Below are positions 9,800-18,101 of a stretch of 64,000 nt of DNA, one piece after another. Positions within the stretch are counted from its first letter, which is position 1. Each line of letters begins with the position of its first letter. Below the pieces are notes generated by a model that made no database searches, was not told where the DNA came from, and was given only the letters and a program-made list of their open reading frames with translations. Location: contig NZ_JAWLPU010000003.1 of assembly GCF_036997485.1 (NCBI RefSeq), positions 248,001 to 312,000 of the forward strand. The letters are read 5' to 3'. The position numbers and the translations under genes are program-made. This DNA comes from Brachyspira pilosicoli. GTDB lineage: Bacteria > Spirochaetota > Brachyspiria > Brachyspirales > Brachyspiraceae.

Positions 9800-9865
9800 T
9801 AGATTTGTTTAAAATTAAATATTTATATTGTCTTAATTTTATTATTTGTATAAATTTTTTATTTT

Positions 9866-10083
9866 ATTCAACTTTTTCCCGCCGCAAAAAGTTGCAAAAA
9901 GTGCAAATATTAAAATTATATATCTAAAAAAATAGATATATAATAATTCCATAAGTTTGTGGCTATACTTGGTAGAAATGGAGTCCTTTTGCTTCTTTGG
10001 GTCACCACCGAGTAGGTGCCTAATCGGCAAAAGAAGTAGGGGTTTGTACCCTAAGGGCACGCTTCGCAGGGGACTAGTCCCCA
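9866..10083 (-). repeat. Modular hairpin repeat, copy 3
   Basis: A complete copy. The tail stem CAACTTTTT (9869-9877) pairs with AAAAAGTTG (9886-9894). The head stem CTTCTTT pairs with AAAAGAAG around the cassette ACCGAGTAGGTGCC...CGGC. The cassette CCCTAAGGGCACGCTTCGC precedes the outer hairpin GGGGACTAGTCCCC. It is joined to copy 4 by the L2 linker (AGTATACACTTAAACAACTA). Together with copy 4 it fills the gap between the convergent galM and Gx-family genes. Confidence 0.85.
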
Positions 10084-10160
10084 AAATAAAAAACTTTTAA
10101 TAAGCTTAAAAATTTTTAGTATACACTTAAACAACTATATTTTACAATTTATGTTTTTGT

Positions 10161-10385
10161 TTTATTCAACTTTTTCACGCAGCAAAAAGAACCAAAAAGT
10201 GCAAATATTAAAATTTCATATCTAAGAAAATATATATAATAATTCTATTATTTGTGGCTATATTTAATAAAATTGCAGTTCTTTTGGTTCTTTTATACCA
10301 ATACCACAGGCACTTCCTTCGGTCGTCCTGAAGGACTCCCTTTGGTCGTAAAAGAACTGGGGTGCGGGGCAAAGCCCTGCAAATA
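10161..10385 (-). repeat. Modular hairpin repeat, copy 4 (hybrid tail arms)
   Basis: A complete copy with cassette CACTTCCTTCGGTCG plus CCTGAAGGACTCCC in the head loop. Its tail arms are mismatched: CAACTTTTT (10167-10175) faces AAAAAGAAC (10184-10192). One arm is of the CAAC type and the other of the GAAC type. Part of an L2 linker (AAATAACTATATATT) follows. Confidence 0.85.
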
Positions 10386-10476
10386 ATTAAAATAAATAAA
10401 GTTAAAATTTTCAATATATTCTGAAATAACTATATATTGTTGTTTAATATAAATTTTGAAACACTTCTAATATTTT

Positions 10477-10986
10477 TTATTCTCTGTTAAAAATAATAGT
10501 AAATATTCCTATTATGCTGCCTGTTATTAATGATATTATTAACACAGGAAGTATTAAAAATTTTATATCTGGTAAATTAAAAAGATATTGTGATAGTATT
10601 GCCTGTGATAAATTGCTTACTAATGCTCCGGCAATACTTACACCCAAAAGCGAAAAAATGTTTTTAAAATTTCTAATTAACTTCATTACTATAACAGACA
10701 TAATGCCTCCAGTTATTCCAAGATAAAATGGAGGGGTGAGAATATATGCAAATACTATAGCAACCGATATGTTTTTTATAGCTATCATAAGAAGAAGCTC
10801 TTTTAAATTAAATGAATCTAAAACCATCAATATAATAATAAAAGAAAACCCAATCCTAAAATATGGTATGGGTCTTGGAAACATGTTCTCTATTGCCGCA
10901 ATAAATGAAGATAAAAAAGCAAAAAATATTATATCATAAACTCTTCTTTTTCCGGTATGTGTTTTAATTTCTTCAAAAAGTGTCAT
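10477..10986 (-). CDS. Gx transporter family / heptaprenyl diphosphate synthase component I-like membrane protein
   Basis: The protein has 169 residues and is very hydrophobic, with about five membrane segments. It matches the family called heptaprenyl diphosphate synthase component I or Gx transporter (PF07456). In spirochaetes and Firmicutes this family is typically encoded next to a NusG-II-domain protein, exactly as here. Real function is unsettled: an isoprenoid-related role and a transport role have both been suggested. It is the last gene of a four-gene minus-strand operon, 27 bases after the NusG-II gene. Confidence 0.75.
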   Translation of the reverse strand: MTLFEEIKTHTGKRRVYDIIFFAFLSSFIAAIENMFPRPIPYFRIGFSFIIILMVLDSFNLKELLLMIAIKNISVAIVFAYILTPPFYLGITGGIMSVIVMKLIRNFKNIFSLLGVSIAGALVSNLSQAILSQYLFNLPDIKFLILPVLIISLITGSIIGIFTIIFNRE

Positions 10987-11013
10987 ATATTAAAAAACCT
11001 TTATTCATAACGT

Positions 11014-11391
11014 TTATTGTACAACAGAATCTATTGTTATATCATTTTCAGTATTTTTTTCAAATCTTATTAATACCCCATTGGGCATGCATATTATAGG
11101 GGCATTTTTTAATTCTCCTGCTTTTATGCAAAGCTTATCCCTGCATGGAGAATATTCAAATTTTACTTTTTTATCTTTTATAATAATGGTAGTCTCTCCA
11201 ATAAGCCCTTCTACTACAATTTCTCTGTCTGTATTCAAATCATACCTTAAAGATTTTGAAGGAGTATCTATTATAATTTTATTTCCCTTATTTTCAATTA
11301 AGTTTTTGGCATAATAAATAATAGATATTACTATAATTAAAATAATAATAATATCTCCAAATCTAATATTTTTTATTATTGATTTGTCCAT
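11014..11391 (-). CDS. NusG domain II-containing membrane-anchored protein
   Basis: The protein has 125 residues. One N-terminal membrane anchor (residues about 12-28) precedes an extracytoplasmic beta-rich domain. The motif SPCRDKLCIKAGELKNAPIICMPN is the signature of the PF07009 (NusG_II/DUF1312) family, with paired cysteines. It overlaps the upstream YbbR gene by 16 bases, so it is translationally coupled, and precedes the Gx-family gene with which the family is normally paired. Function is unknown. Confidence 0.85.
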   Translation of the reverse strand: MDKSIIKNIRFGDIIIILIIVISIIYYAKNLIENKGNKIIIDTPSKSLRYDLNTDREIVVEGLIGETTIIIKDKKVKFEYSPCRDKLCIKAGELKNAPIICMPNGVLIRFEKNTENDITIDSVVQ

Positions 11392-12344
11392 ATTTTTTCT
11401 ACTTCTATATTGAAAAATGAAGGCTCTATATATGATAATTTAGCATAATCTGGAATATTTGCTTCTATTGAAATATTAGAATATATACCTTCGTTTGTGA
11501 TATTTATGAGATTTAGTGAGAGTAATATATCTTCTTTTTTTAAGTTTTCTATTAAGTTTTTATTCATTTCTAATACAATTTTTTTTACAATTAAAGGTTC
11601 ATTATATTTTATATTAAATCTGCTGTTTAAATTATTAATATTCAATTCTATATTTTCAAATGTTACTATTTCTATATCTTTATCAAAAATTATACTTGCA
11701 TCTACTCTAAAAGTATCGGATTTAACATTAGGCGGTATGTTTAAACTAAGCTTAGTATTATAATCTAAATATTTATCATTAAGGTCTATAGTTTTTGTAT
11801 ATAATTTATCTATTTGAGAGATTAAAGTTTTAGGTCCAGATATTATTGTGTTTGAAGGATTAATAATAATATTTTCAATTTCAAGTCCTAATGAGGCTTT
11901 TCCTACAGTTTGTACTTCTATAGGAACAGTTTTATAAGCTAACTGGTCTAATACTACAGGTATTTTATTTGGAGTTATATTGATATTGAGTGATGAATAA
12001 TCTGCATCATTTTCTAAATATACTCTATACATATTGCTTCCAATTTGTGCATTAGTTAAATCTATATAAGCAGAAAAATCTCTTGGAAGCTCATATATAT
12101 TATCTTTAAATCCTTTTACGCTGACAGTTATAGTTTCTTTAATATTGTTTGCAATTAAAAGTTTTGCTGGAAGGTTTTTTATATTTAGTTTTGTGGTATA
12201 TTCTTTATTGTATTCCTGCTGATATCTTACATATAAAAAAAGCATAAAAGACATTGATAAACATAAAGCTTTAATCCAAAATCTATTTGTTATATAGGAT
12301 AACAATTTTTTATGTTTAAATTTTTTTATTATAATATCTTTCAT
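11376..12344 (-). CDS. YbbR/CdaR-like regulator of diadenylate cyclase
   Basis: The protein has 322 residues. One N-terminal membrane segment (about 26-40) is followed by several YbbR-type beta repeats outside the cytoplasm (KLNIKNLPAKLL, KTVPIEVQTVGKA, IINPSNTIISGPKTLI). In Firmicutes the cognate protein CdaR binds CdaA and modulates c-di-AMP synthesis. Here the gene starts one base after the cdaA stop codon, which supports the same partnership. It is shorter than Bacillus CdaR, so it probably has fewer YbbR repeats. Confidence 0.85.
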   Translation of the reverse strand: MKDIIIKKFKHKKLLSYITNRFWIKALCLSMSFMLFLYVRYQQEYNKEYTTKLNIKNLPAKLLIANNIKETITVSVKGFKDNIYELPRDFSAYIDLTNAQIGSNMYRVYLENDADYSSLNINITPNKIPVVLDQLAYKTVPIEVQTVGKASLGLEIENIIINPSNTIISGPKTLISQIDKLYTKTIDLNDKYLDYNTKLSLNIPPNVKSDTFRVDASIIFDKDIEIVTFENIELNINNLNSRFNIKYNEPLIVKKIVLEMNKNLIENLKKEDILLSLNLINITNEGIYSNISIEANIPDYAKLSYIEPSFFNIEVEKIWTNQ

Positions 12345-12345
12345 T

Positions 12346-13131
12346 TTAATCTACTTTTACCTCTAAAAGTTCTCCAAGCCTTTTATATAATTCATCTCTG
12401 CTTAAATTATATTCTAATATCCCACCATGAACAATAGAGACGCATTGAGTTTCTTCTGATACCACCACCACAACAGCATCAGTTTGTTCAGATATACCAA
12501 TTGCTGCCCTATGTCTGGTGCCTAATCTTCTATTTTTTATTTGAGGCTCTGTTTCTGTAAGGGGTAAATATGCACTTGCTGCCGCTATTCTATTTTCCAT
12601 TATGATGGCAGCACCGTCATGTATGGGGTTGTTTTTAAAAAATATAGATTCTAATAGTTCTATAGAGATGTCGGCATTAATTTTTACTGCTTTGTCTACA
12701 AGAGAATGGAGAGATATATTTCTTTGAAACACTATTAAAGCTCCATAACCTTTGTATGATAAATTAAAAGTTGCACTCATAATTTTTTGTATTTGGTCTT
12801 CGTTGTATCCGAATGATTTTTTAAACAATGCTCTTCCGCCTAATATTCTTAGACCATGTTTTATTTCTGCCTGAAAGAGAACTACTATTGCAATAAGACC
12901 TACTTGGAAAAATTTATCAAATAACCATGAGAGGGTGGTAAGACCAAAAACTTTAGCTATTAATGTGATAAAGAAAAGGATTATAAAACCTAAGGCTATG
13001 CTGTATGCTCTGGTATTATACATAAGCATGTAAAAAATATAAAATAATATTGCTACTAAGATTATATCAAGACTATAAAAGAGATAACGCCAATTTGAAG
13101 TTGATATAAAATTGTTGATATTATACAGCAT
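12346..13131 (-). CDS. cdaA: Diadenylate cyclase CdaA
   Basis: This membrane enzyme joins two ATP molecules to form the second messenger c-di-AMP. The protein has 261 residues. Three N-terminal transmembrane segments (about 16-85) precede a DAC domain with the catalytic DGA motif at 172-174 and the RHR motif at 206-208. It is first in the operon cdaA-ybbR-NusG_II-Gx, read on the minus strand, and is divergent from the outer-membrane-like gene. c-di-AMP commonly controls potassium/osmotic balance and wall homeostasis; targets here are not visible. Confidence 0.95.
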   Translation of the reverse strand: MLYNINNFISTSNWRYLFYSLDIILVAILFYIFYMLMYNTRAYSIALGFIILFFITLIAKVFGLTTLSWLFDKFFQVGLIAIVVLFQAEIKHGLRILGGRALFKKSFGYNEDQIQKIMSATFNLSYKGYGALIVFQRNISLHSLVDKAVKINADISIELLESIFFKNNPIHDGAAIIMENRIAAASAYLPLTETEPQIKNRRLGTRHRAAIGISEQTDAVVVVVSEETQCVSIVHGGILEYNLSRDELYKRLGELLEVKVD

Positions 13132-13207
13132 ATATTTATTATATCATATATATGTATATTTGCAAATAATAAAAAATATTATAATATTGAAACTGAGGTG
13201 TTTTTTA

Positions 13208-13882
13208 ATGTATTTTTCTAAAAGGTTAATAATAGTTTTTGTTTTTATTTTTATTTTTACTATGAGTGCTAATGTATTTGCTCAGAAAAATAGATTTGAA
13301 GTATTATTGAATGTGCCTTTTGGAATGAGCATTGGTTTTTCAGATTCTAAGCTTATTACTAATCCTACTGTGCTTAGCATGAAAAGTTTTGTGGATTTTG
13401 AGACTGGGGTTTCTTTGCAATTTGGATATATGTATTTAATATCTGATAGAATGGCTTTAAGCATATTGGCTGAGTTTGGATATAGCCATGATAGTTATTC
13501 TTATAGCTCTAAAGATTTAAAAACCACTTATTCTTATTATTTTGAAAATATTCTTGTTGGAGTTTTACCTAAGTTTATTATTGATAATTTTTCTATTGGT
13601 TTTGGAATTGGTGTGAAAATGCCTACGGTTGTAAACTATATAGAGAGAGTTGATAGTAAAAATATTTATAATACAAGTTTATATTACAGTGAGGCGGCTC
13701 CTGTTACTTTTATTAAATTAGCTTTTGATTATTCCTTTGTTATTAATAGATATATAAATATTAACCTTGGAAGCTATATTCTTTATGATGTATTTGTGCG
13801 GGTTAATAATCCTCATTATCAGTATCATAATATCAGTGCTCTTACTGTTGGAATGCAATTAGCTTTAAGATTTATTATATAA
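13208..13882 (+). CDS. Outer-membrane beta-barrel-like exported protein
   Basis: The protein has 224 residues from the ATG at 13208, chosen because TGAGGTG lies upstream and a clear signal peptide follows (KRLIIVFVFIFIFTMSANVFAQ). The open frame extends further upstream, but that extension would place hydrophobic sequence ahead of the signal. The mature part alternates polar and aromatic residues in short strands (FGYMYLISDRMALSILAEFGYSH, GFGIGVKMP) and ends in LRFII, as in small porin-like barrels. I do not recognise a specific family. It lies 35 bases upstream of yjbQ. Confidence 0.65.
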   Translation: MYFSKRLIIVFVFIFIFTMSANVFAQKNRFEVLLNVPFGMSIGFSDSKLITNPTVLSMKSFVDFETGVSLQFGYMYLISDRMALSILAEFGYSHDSYSYSSKDLKTTYSYYFENILVGVLPKFIIDNFSIGFGIGVKMPTVVNYIERVDSKNIYNTSLYYSEAAPVTFIKLAFDYSFVINRYININLGSYILYDVFVRVNNPHYQYHNISALTVGMQLALRFII

Positions 13883-13917
13883 TAATAAAAATAATAAAAA
13901 ATTAAGGAGTGTATTAT

Positions 13918-14313
13918 ATGCATACTATTAATGTAAAAACTAACTCAAGATTTGACATTATAGACATCACTGAAGAAGTGAAAAAATGTATTTGTCAAGA
14001 GAATGCAGAATCCGGCATAGCGGTTATATTTACGCCTCACACTACTGCAGGTGTTGGTATTAATGAAAATGCAGACAGCAATGTTTTATTTGATATGAAG
14101 AATGCATTTAATAAAGTAGTTGCGCAGCATGATAATTATAGGCACTCTGAAGGTAATTCTCAGGCACATGTTTTGTCGTCTTTGGTTTCTCCGAGTTTAA
14201 CTGTTATAATAGAAAATGGAGAAATAGTATTGGGAGTTTGGCAGGATATATATTTTTTTGAGTTTGATGGGGCAAGGAATAGAAAAGTTTATGTGCAGGT
14301 AATGAAAAAATAA
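13918..14313 (+). CDS. YjbQ/UPF0047 family protein (secondary thiamine-phosphate synthase enzyme)
   Basis: The protein has 131 residues. It carries the family signature FTPHTTAGVGINENAD with its conserved His and Asn residues, then GNSQAHVLSSLVSPSLTV and the end motif GVWQDIYFFEFDGARNRKVYVQV. Some members show weak thiamine-phosphate synthase activity, but the physiological role is unclear. The ATG at 13918 is preferred over the in-frame GTG at 13909 because AAGGAG (13904-13909) gives 8-base spacing. Confidence 0.9.
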   Translation: MHTINVKTNSRFDIIDITEEVKKCICQENAESGIAVIFTPHTTAGVGINENADSNVLFDMKNAFNKVVAQHDNYRHSEGNSQAHVLSSLVSPSLTVIIENGEIVLGVWQDIYFFEFDGARNRKVYVQVMKK

Positions 14314-14317
14314 ATAG

Positions 14318-14357
14318 TATTATTGCACTTGGGAGGAGTAGCCCTTGTGCAATAATA
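14318..14357. terminator. Long stem-loop after yjbQ
   Basis: TATTATTGCAC and GTGCAATAATA form an 11-bp stem, with a second GGG/CCC block inside. There is no clear T run on the plus strand, so it may act as a terminator or an mRNA 3'-end structure. The next 150 bases are AT-rich with no further feature seen. Confidence 0.55.
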
Positions 14358-14509
14358 TTAGGGTTAATGTTTGTCTATTTTTGAAATTTCTTTTTTATAA
14401 AGTTTATAATTGAACCAATTAAATCTATTAATATTCACATATATATACCTTTTATATAAAAAATTATATAAAAAAAATATTATTTGTCAATATACATATA
14501 TGAGGTATT

Positions 14510-14980
14510 TTAAAAAATCATCGGGTGGAAATGAACGCCGTTTTCTACTTTTATATTGTCATAAATAGCAACAAATCCCAATTTTTTATAGAAGTTTATA
14601 GCATAATCGCTTGAATTAACAGAGTATTTATCGCTTTTTATTATATCTTTAGCTCTTTCAAAAAGTCCTTTTCCTAAGCCTAATCTAAAATATTTATCAT
14701 CAACAAACAAAAGTGATATATGATTATAATTTCTTATTTCTATAAACCCAACAATGATATTTTTTATTCTATCTTTAGCTTTAAGAATGAGAGAGCCGTT
14801 AATATATGTTCTCATTAGAATATTATCATGATTAATAAAAGTTAATATATTATTTTTCCCTTCATCGGTATCTAATGATGAATTGTATTTAAGATATATT
14901 CTTTTAGCTAAATTACTAATTTCTTCTAAATCTTCTATTTGGGCTGTTTTTATTTCAAAATTATTATTGATTAAACACAT
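14510..14980 (-). CDS. GNAT-family N-acetyltransferase
   Basis: The protein has 156 residues. The fold is recognisable by IKTAQIEDLEEISNLAKRIY at the start, IIVGFIEIRNYNHISLLFVDDKYFRLGLGKGLFERA (motif A, acetyl-CoA pyrophosphate loop RxxGxGxxL) and NSSDYAINFYKKLGF (motif B). The substrate cannot be told. It overlaps the upstream thioredoxin-like gene by 17 bases. Confidence 0.85.
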   Translation of the reverse strand: MCLINNNFEIKTAQIEDLEEISNLAKRIYLKYNSSLDTDEGKNNILTFINHDNILMRTYINGSLILKAKDRIKNIIVGFIEIRNYNHISLLFVDDKYFRLGLGKGLFERAKDIIKSDKYSVNSSDYAINFYKKLGFVAIYDNIKVENGVHFHPMIF

Positions 14981-15326
14981 TCATAATTCTTTGAAAAGGC
15001 AAATGATTAGTATCTTTAATAAAATTGCCGTTTTTATAATATCTCAAATAAGGAATAAGGTCATTTTTCCATTCATTTTCTTTGAAGTTCATAAAGTCTT
15101 CATAAAGGCTGCTTTCATTGTAAGTACATATAAACACAGTTAAATCTATATCGCTATTTTGTTCATTAGCATTTAATTCTCTTTTTAATCCTTTCCAATC
15201 TCCGCACCAATCTTGTGTAAATATAGCAAGCACTTTTTCGGCAATATTTTTAATATTGCTGCTTACTTCTTTGTTTTCCATAATATATTTCATTTCATTA
15301 TCATCTATATTTTTAAAAGTTATCAT
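14964..15326 (-). CDS. Thioredoxin-like protein with a single active-site cysteine
   Basis: The protein has 120 residues. The segment VLAIFTQDWCGDWKGLKREL matches the strand-helix start of a thioredoxin fold, but only one Cys (Cys41) is present where CxxC is expected (CGDW). Later, IPYLRYYKNGNFI matches the usual cis-Pro strand and the following strand. It may be a monothiol or non-redox member. Translational coupling with the GNAT gene suggests a shared but unknown role. GGGAGA precedes the start. Confidence 0.7.
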   Translation of the reverse strand: MITFKNIDDNEMKYIMENKEVSSNIKNIAEKVLAIFTQDWCGDWKGLKRELNANEQNSDIDLTVFICTYNESSLYEDFMNFKENEWKNDLIPYLRYYKNGNFIKDTNHLPFQRIMNVFNQ

Positions 15327-15403
15327 AATATCTCCCTTATTTAATTATATATATTTATTTACATATTTTATTTATAAAATACTATAGCATAATAATATTT
15401 TTA

Positions 15404-16387
15404 TCAATAGAGTATATTTTCAAATTTTTCTATTACCTCATTAGGTTTTATTACTTCTCGGCATTCAAAGGTGTTAATGGAGCATTTTCTGCCGCCGCAG
15501 ATGCAAGCTTTATTATCTGGTTTTTTTTCTATTATATGGCTGTTAACACCTATTGGAAAGTTTATACCGGCGGGTGTTGCAAAATATAGAGCCAAAGTAG
15601 GTATACCCACTATAGAAGCAACATGCATAGCTCCAGAATCGTTTCCTATAAATCCATTGCATAAGCTAAGTATTGCTGCTATGTTATCTAATGAAGTATA
15701 TGGTATAATAGGTTCTTGTTTTAGCATGGATTTTATTTTATCAGATATTTCTTTTTCATTTGGAGTTGTTATAAATAAAGTTAAAGCATTATGTTTATGA
15801 GATAAATAATTTATAACTTCAGCAAAATATTCTTCTTTCCAGATTTTGCCAAAACTATTAGTAGCCCCTATGCCATAAGCAAATATTTTTTTATTTTCTG
15901 GATTTATAGTTTTAATATATTCTTTAGCATTGTTTAGTATATCTTCTTTTATATTTAACTTTATAGTAGGGCGAGGTTTATTGATGTTTATAGCTTTGAG
16001 TAAATTAACATAATAATCAGCAGTATGAATCCATCTTACACTTTCTCTCTCAACAGCGTCAGTAAGCATAAAACTTCTGTAGTCTGCTTTATATCCTATA
16101 CGCCTTTTTATGCCATGTCCAAATATTCTAAAAGCACTTTCAAAAGAATTCGGAAAAAGTAAAGCCGTATCAAAATGATATTTTCTTAAAGCTGGGAAAT
16201 TTTTTAATTCTATTACATCATCAACCAAACCGCTTACAGTAAGTATTCCAAACATTGATTTCTTTGCTAATACAGTTATTTTTATGTCTTTATATTCTTC
16301 TTTTATTAAATGTATTGCAGGTAAAGACATAACTATATCACCAAGCCAATTTGGAGCATGTATTAATAAATTTTTTATTTTCTTCAT
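15404..16387 (-). CDS. Glycosyltransferase family 9 (heptosyltransferase-like)
   Basis: The protein has 327 residues. The N-terminal motif HAPNWLGDIVMSLPAIHLIKE and the C-terminal nucleotide-sugar block FIGNDSGAMHVASIVGIPTLALY are typical of the WaaC/WaaF heptosyltransferase family. It probably adds a sugar to a lipooligosaccharide core at the inner face of the inner membrane. Whether the donor is ADP-heptose is not known. A Cys-rich tail (CICGGRKCSINTFEC) is present. It starts within the stop codon of the next upstream gene (TAATG overlap). Confidence 0.88.
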   Translation of the reverse strand: MKKIKNLLIHAPNWLGDIVMSLPAIHLIKEEYKDIKITVLAKKSMFGILTVSGLVDDVIELKNFPALRKYHFDTALLFPNSFESAFRIFGHGIKRRIGYKADYRSFMLTDAVERESVRWIHTADYYVNLLKAININKPRPTIKLNIKEDILNNAKEYIKTINPENKKIFAYGIGATNSFGKIWKEEYFAEVINYLSHKHNALTLFITTPNEKEISDKIKSMLKQEPIIPYTSLDNIAAILSLCNGFIGNDSGAMHVASIVGIPTLALYFATPAGINFPIGVNSHIIEKKPDNKACICGGRKCSINTFECREVIKPNEVIEKFENILY

Positions 16388-17145
16388 TAAGATATATCCA
16401 ATTGAGAAACAAACTCTTCATATTTTGCTATAATACCAATACATACATTTCTATTCATAACAAGTTTATTAGTTTTTCTCGTATTAATAAAATAATCGTA
16501 AAGCATAGAAAAATCATTTCCATAGAAAATGCTAAGCCATGTATCTCTTGCCTCATCTACAACAGATGTGTTTTTAGATTTTATTATATAATAATTTAAT
16601 TTCTCTTCTTTATCTTGAACAGATATTACAACCTCTATTTCATTATCATTTATTAAAGTAATTTGGTCTTGTATATATGTTTTTTCTATTATACTATCAT
16701 TATTTTTTATAATAAACTCTTCTTTATCTATAGTGTTGTTAGAATGATAATAAACATTTTCAAATATCATTTTTACTATAAATGGTTTTAAGTCTATATT
16801 GATAGCCTTCGTTTCTATTAAAGTTTTAGCTAAATTAGCCACCCCTACATCGAGAAGTGTTAATGTAAGTTTATTATTATCTATTTCTAAATTATTAATA
16901 ATGCATCCATGCATCTGATTAAGCCCCAAATAATTTAAAGATTTTCCAAGCCTATTTGAGTTTGATAAAATAAAGTTTCTATATATTTTTTCCTCTATAT
17001 AAACCTCATCAAATACTTTATCATCTAATACAATAGCATTTTTATCAGCCCTTATTTCGTATTGATTGTAAAATATAGTCTCGTATATACTCGGAGAAAG
17101 CAAAGGGGCTAACTCATATAATTTTTTATTACTATAATAATCCAT
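16387..17145 (-). CDS. Hypothetical protein in a glycosyltransferase operon
   Basis: The protein has 252 residues, is probably cytoplasmic, has no signal and is rich in Asn, Ile and acidic residues. I do not recognise it. It overlaps the GT9 gene by one base and lies 6 bases after the P-loop ATPase gene, so the three are surely co-transcribed. The central block LTLLDVGVANLAKTLIE looks like a small alpha/beta unit. Confidence 0.75.
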   Translation of the reverse strand: MDYYSNKKLYELAPLLSPSIYETIFYNQYEIRADKNAIVLDDKVFDEVYIEEKIYRNFILSNSNRLGKSLNYLGLNQMHGCIINNLEIDNNKLTLTLLDVGVANLAKTLIETKAINIDLKPFIVKMIFENVYYHSNNTIDKEEFIIKNNDSIIEKTYIQDQITLINDNEIEVVISVQDKEEKLNYYIIKSKNTSVVDEARDTWLSIFYGNDFSMLYDYFINTRKTNKLVMNRNVCIGIIAKYEEFVSQLDIS

Positions 17146-17151
17146 ACTAAG

Positions 17152-17838
17152 TTATACAACATTCCCTATATTTTTTATATCATATTCTATATTAAATAAT
17201 TGATATTTTGTTTTTATATTTTGTTTAATTAAATTGTTATTAACACAACTGCATACAACATTTATATTTTTTTCTTTAGAGAGTTTTTCTGCTATATCTT
17301 CTCCTTTTATAATATCTTTTAAAGTGGTATCATTCATAAGGTGGGTGTTATTTACTATGCCTGTAACATTTAATGTTAGTGCAGCTTCTATAGATATAAG
17401 ATGCCCCAATGCAAGTTCAAATGTTGAATTTTCTTTTCTGTTTGCATTCAAAACAAAAAATACATCAGTTTCATCAGTTTGAACATATTCTCTAAAAGTA
17501 GCAAAAGATAAGCTTCCAACAGAGTTTCCTCCCATGTCTATTATTCCTACAATATCTTTATTATTAAATATAGAATAAACTTCAGCAGATACTGCAGGCA
17601 AATCTGAACCAGATTGAGGAAGATAAGTTCCTATTATTTTTATATCTTTATCTTTTAGGTTTTGAGAATGTTCTCTTGAGCGAAAGTAAGGATTAACAAC
17701 ATCCAAGTCGGCTATATATATTTGCTTTTCTGTTTTGTTTTTTAAATAGATGGCATAATTAATGGAGAATGTTGTTTTCCCTGAGCCATAATGTCCGCAT
17801 ATTATAGTTACCCTATTATTTTTTATATTCATATCCAC
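17152..17838 (-). CDS. P-loop ATPase of the MinD/ParA/CobQ type
   Basis: The protein has 228 residues. The Walker A is GHYGSGKTT (15-23), followed by IADLDVVNPYFRSRE, matching the switch region of SIMIBI ATPases, and GIIDMGGNSVG as a Walker B-like strand. The Walker A departs from the classic deviant KGGxxK form, so it is a divergent member. Role is unknown. It is first gene of the three-gene minus-strand operon with the hypothetical and GT9. The 260-base gap beyond it (17839-18101) is AT-rich and holds only promoter-like TATAAT runs. Confidence 0.8.
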   Translation of the reverse strand: MDMNIKNNRVTIICGHYGSGKTTFSINYAIYLKNKTEKQIYIADLDVVNPYFRSREHSQNLKDKDIKIIGTYLPQSGSDLPAVSAEVYSIFNNKDIVGIIDMGGNSVGSLSFATFREYVQTDETDVFFVLNANRKENSTFELALGHLISIEAALTLNVTGIVNNTHLMNDTTLKDIIKGEDIAEKLSKEKNINVVCSCVNNNLIKQNIKTKYQLFNIEYDIKNIGNVV

Positions 17839-18101
17839 CTACATTAAAAAACTTTTTTATAGAATATTTCATATTATAATATAATATATTTTAGAATATT
17901 TTCAAATTTTAGTATACATAATTATTATGTAATTATTATAATACCATTGTTTTTGTAAATAAAATAATTTTATAATAAATAATTTTATATGTTTTATATA
18001 TATATAAATTATAAATATATATTTTTAAGTATATGTAAAAAAAATAATTAAATTAAAAATATAGTCGATACTATATTATAGTTTAAAGTAGGTAAAGTAT
18101 T

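Noticed and set aside
13112-13207. 32-codon N-terminal extension of the outer-membrane-like gene
   Set aside because: The extension overlaps cdaA on the other strand, lacks a ribosome site and would hide the clear signal peptide that begins at 13208.
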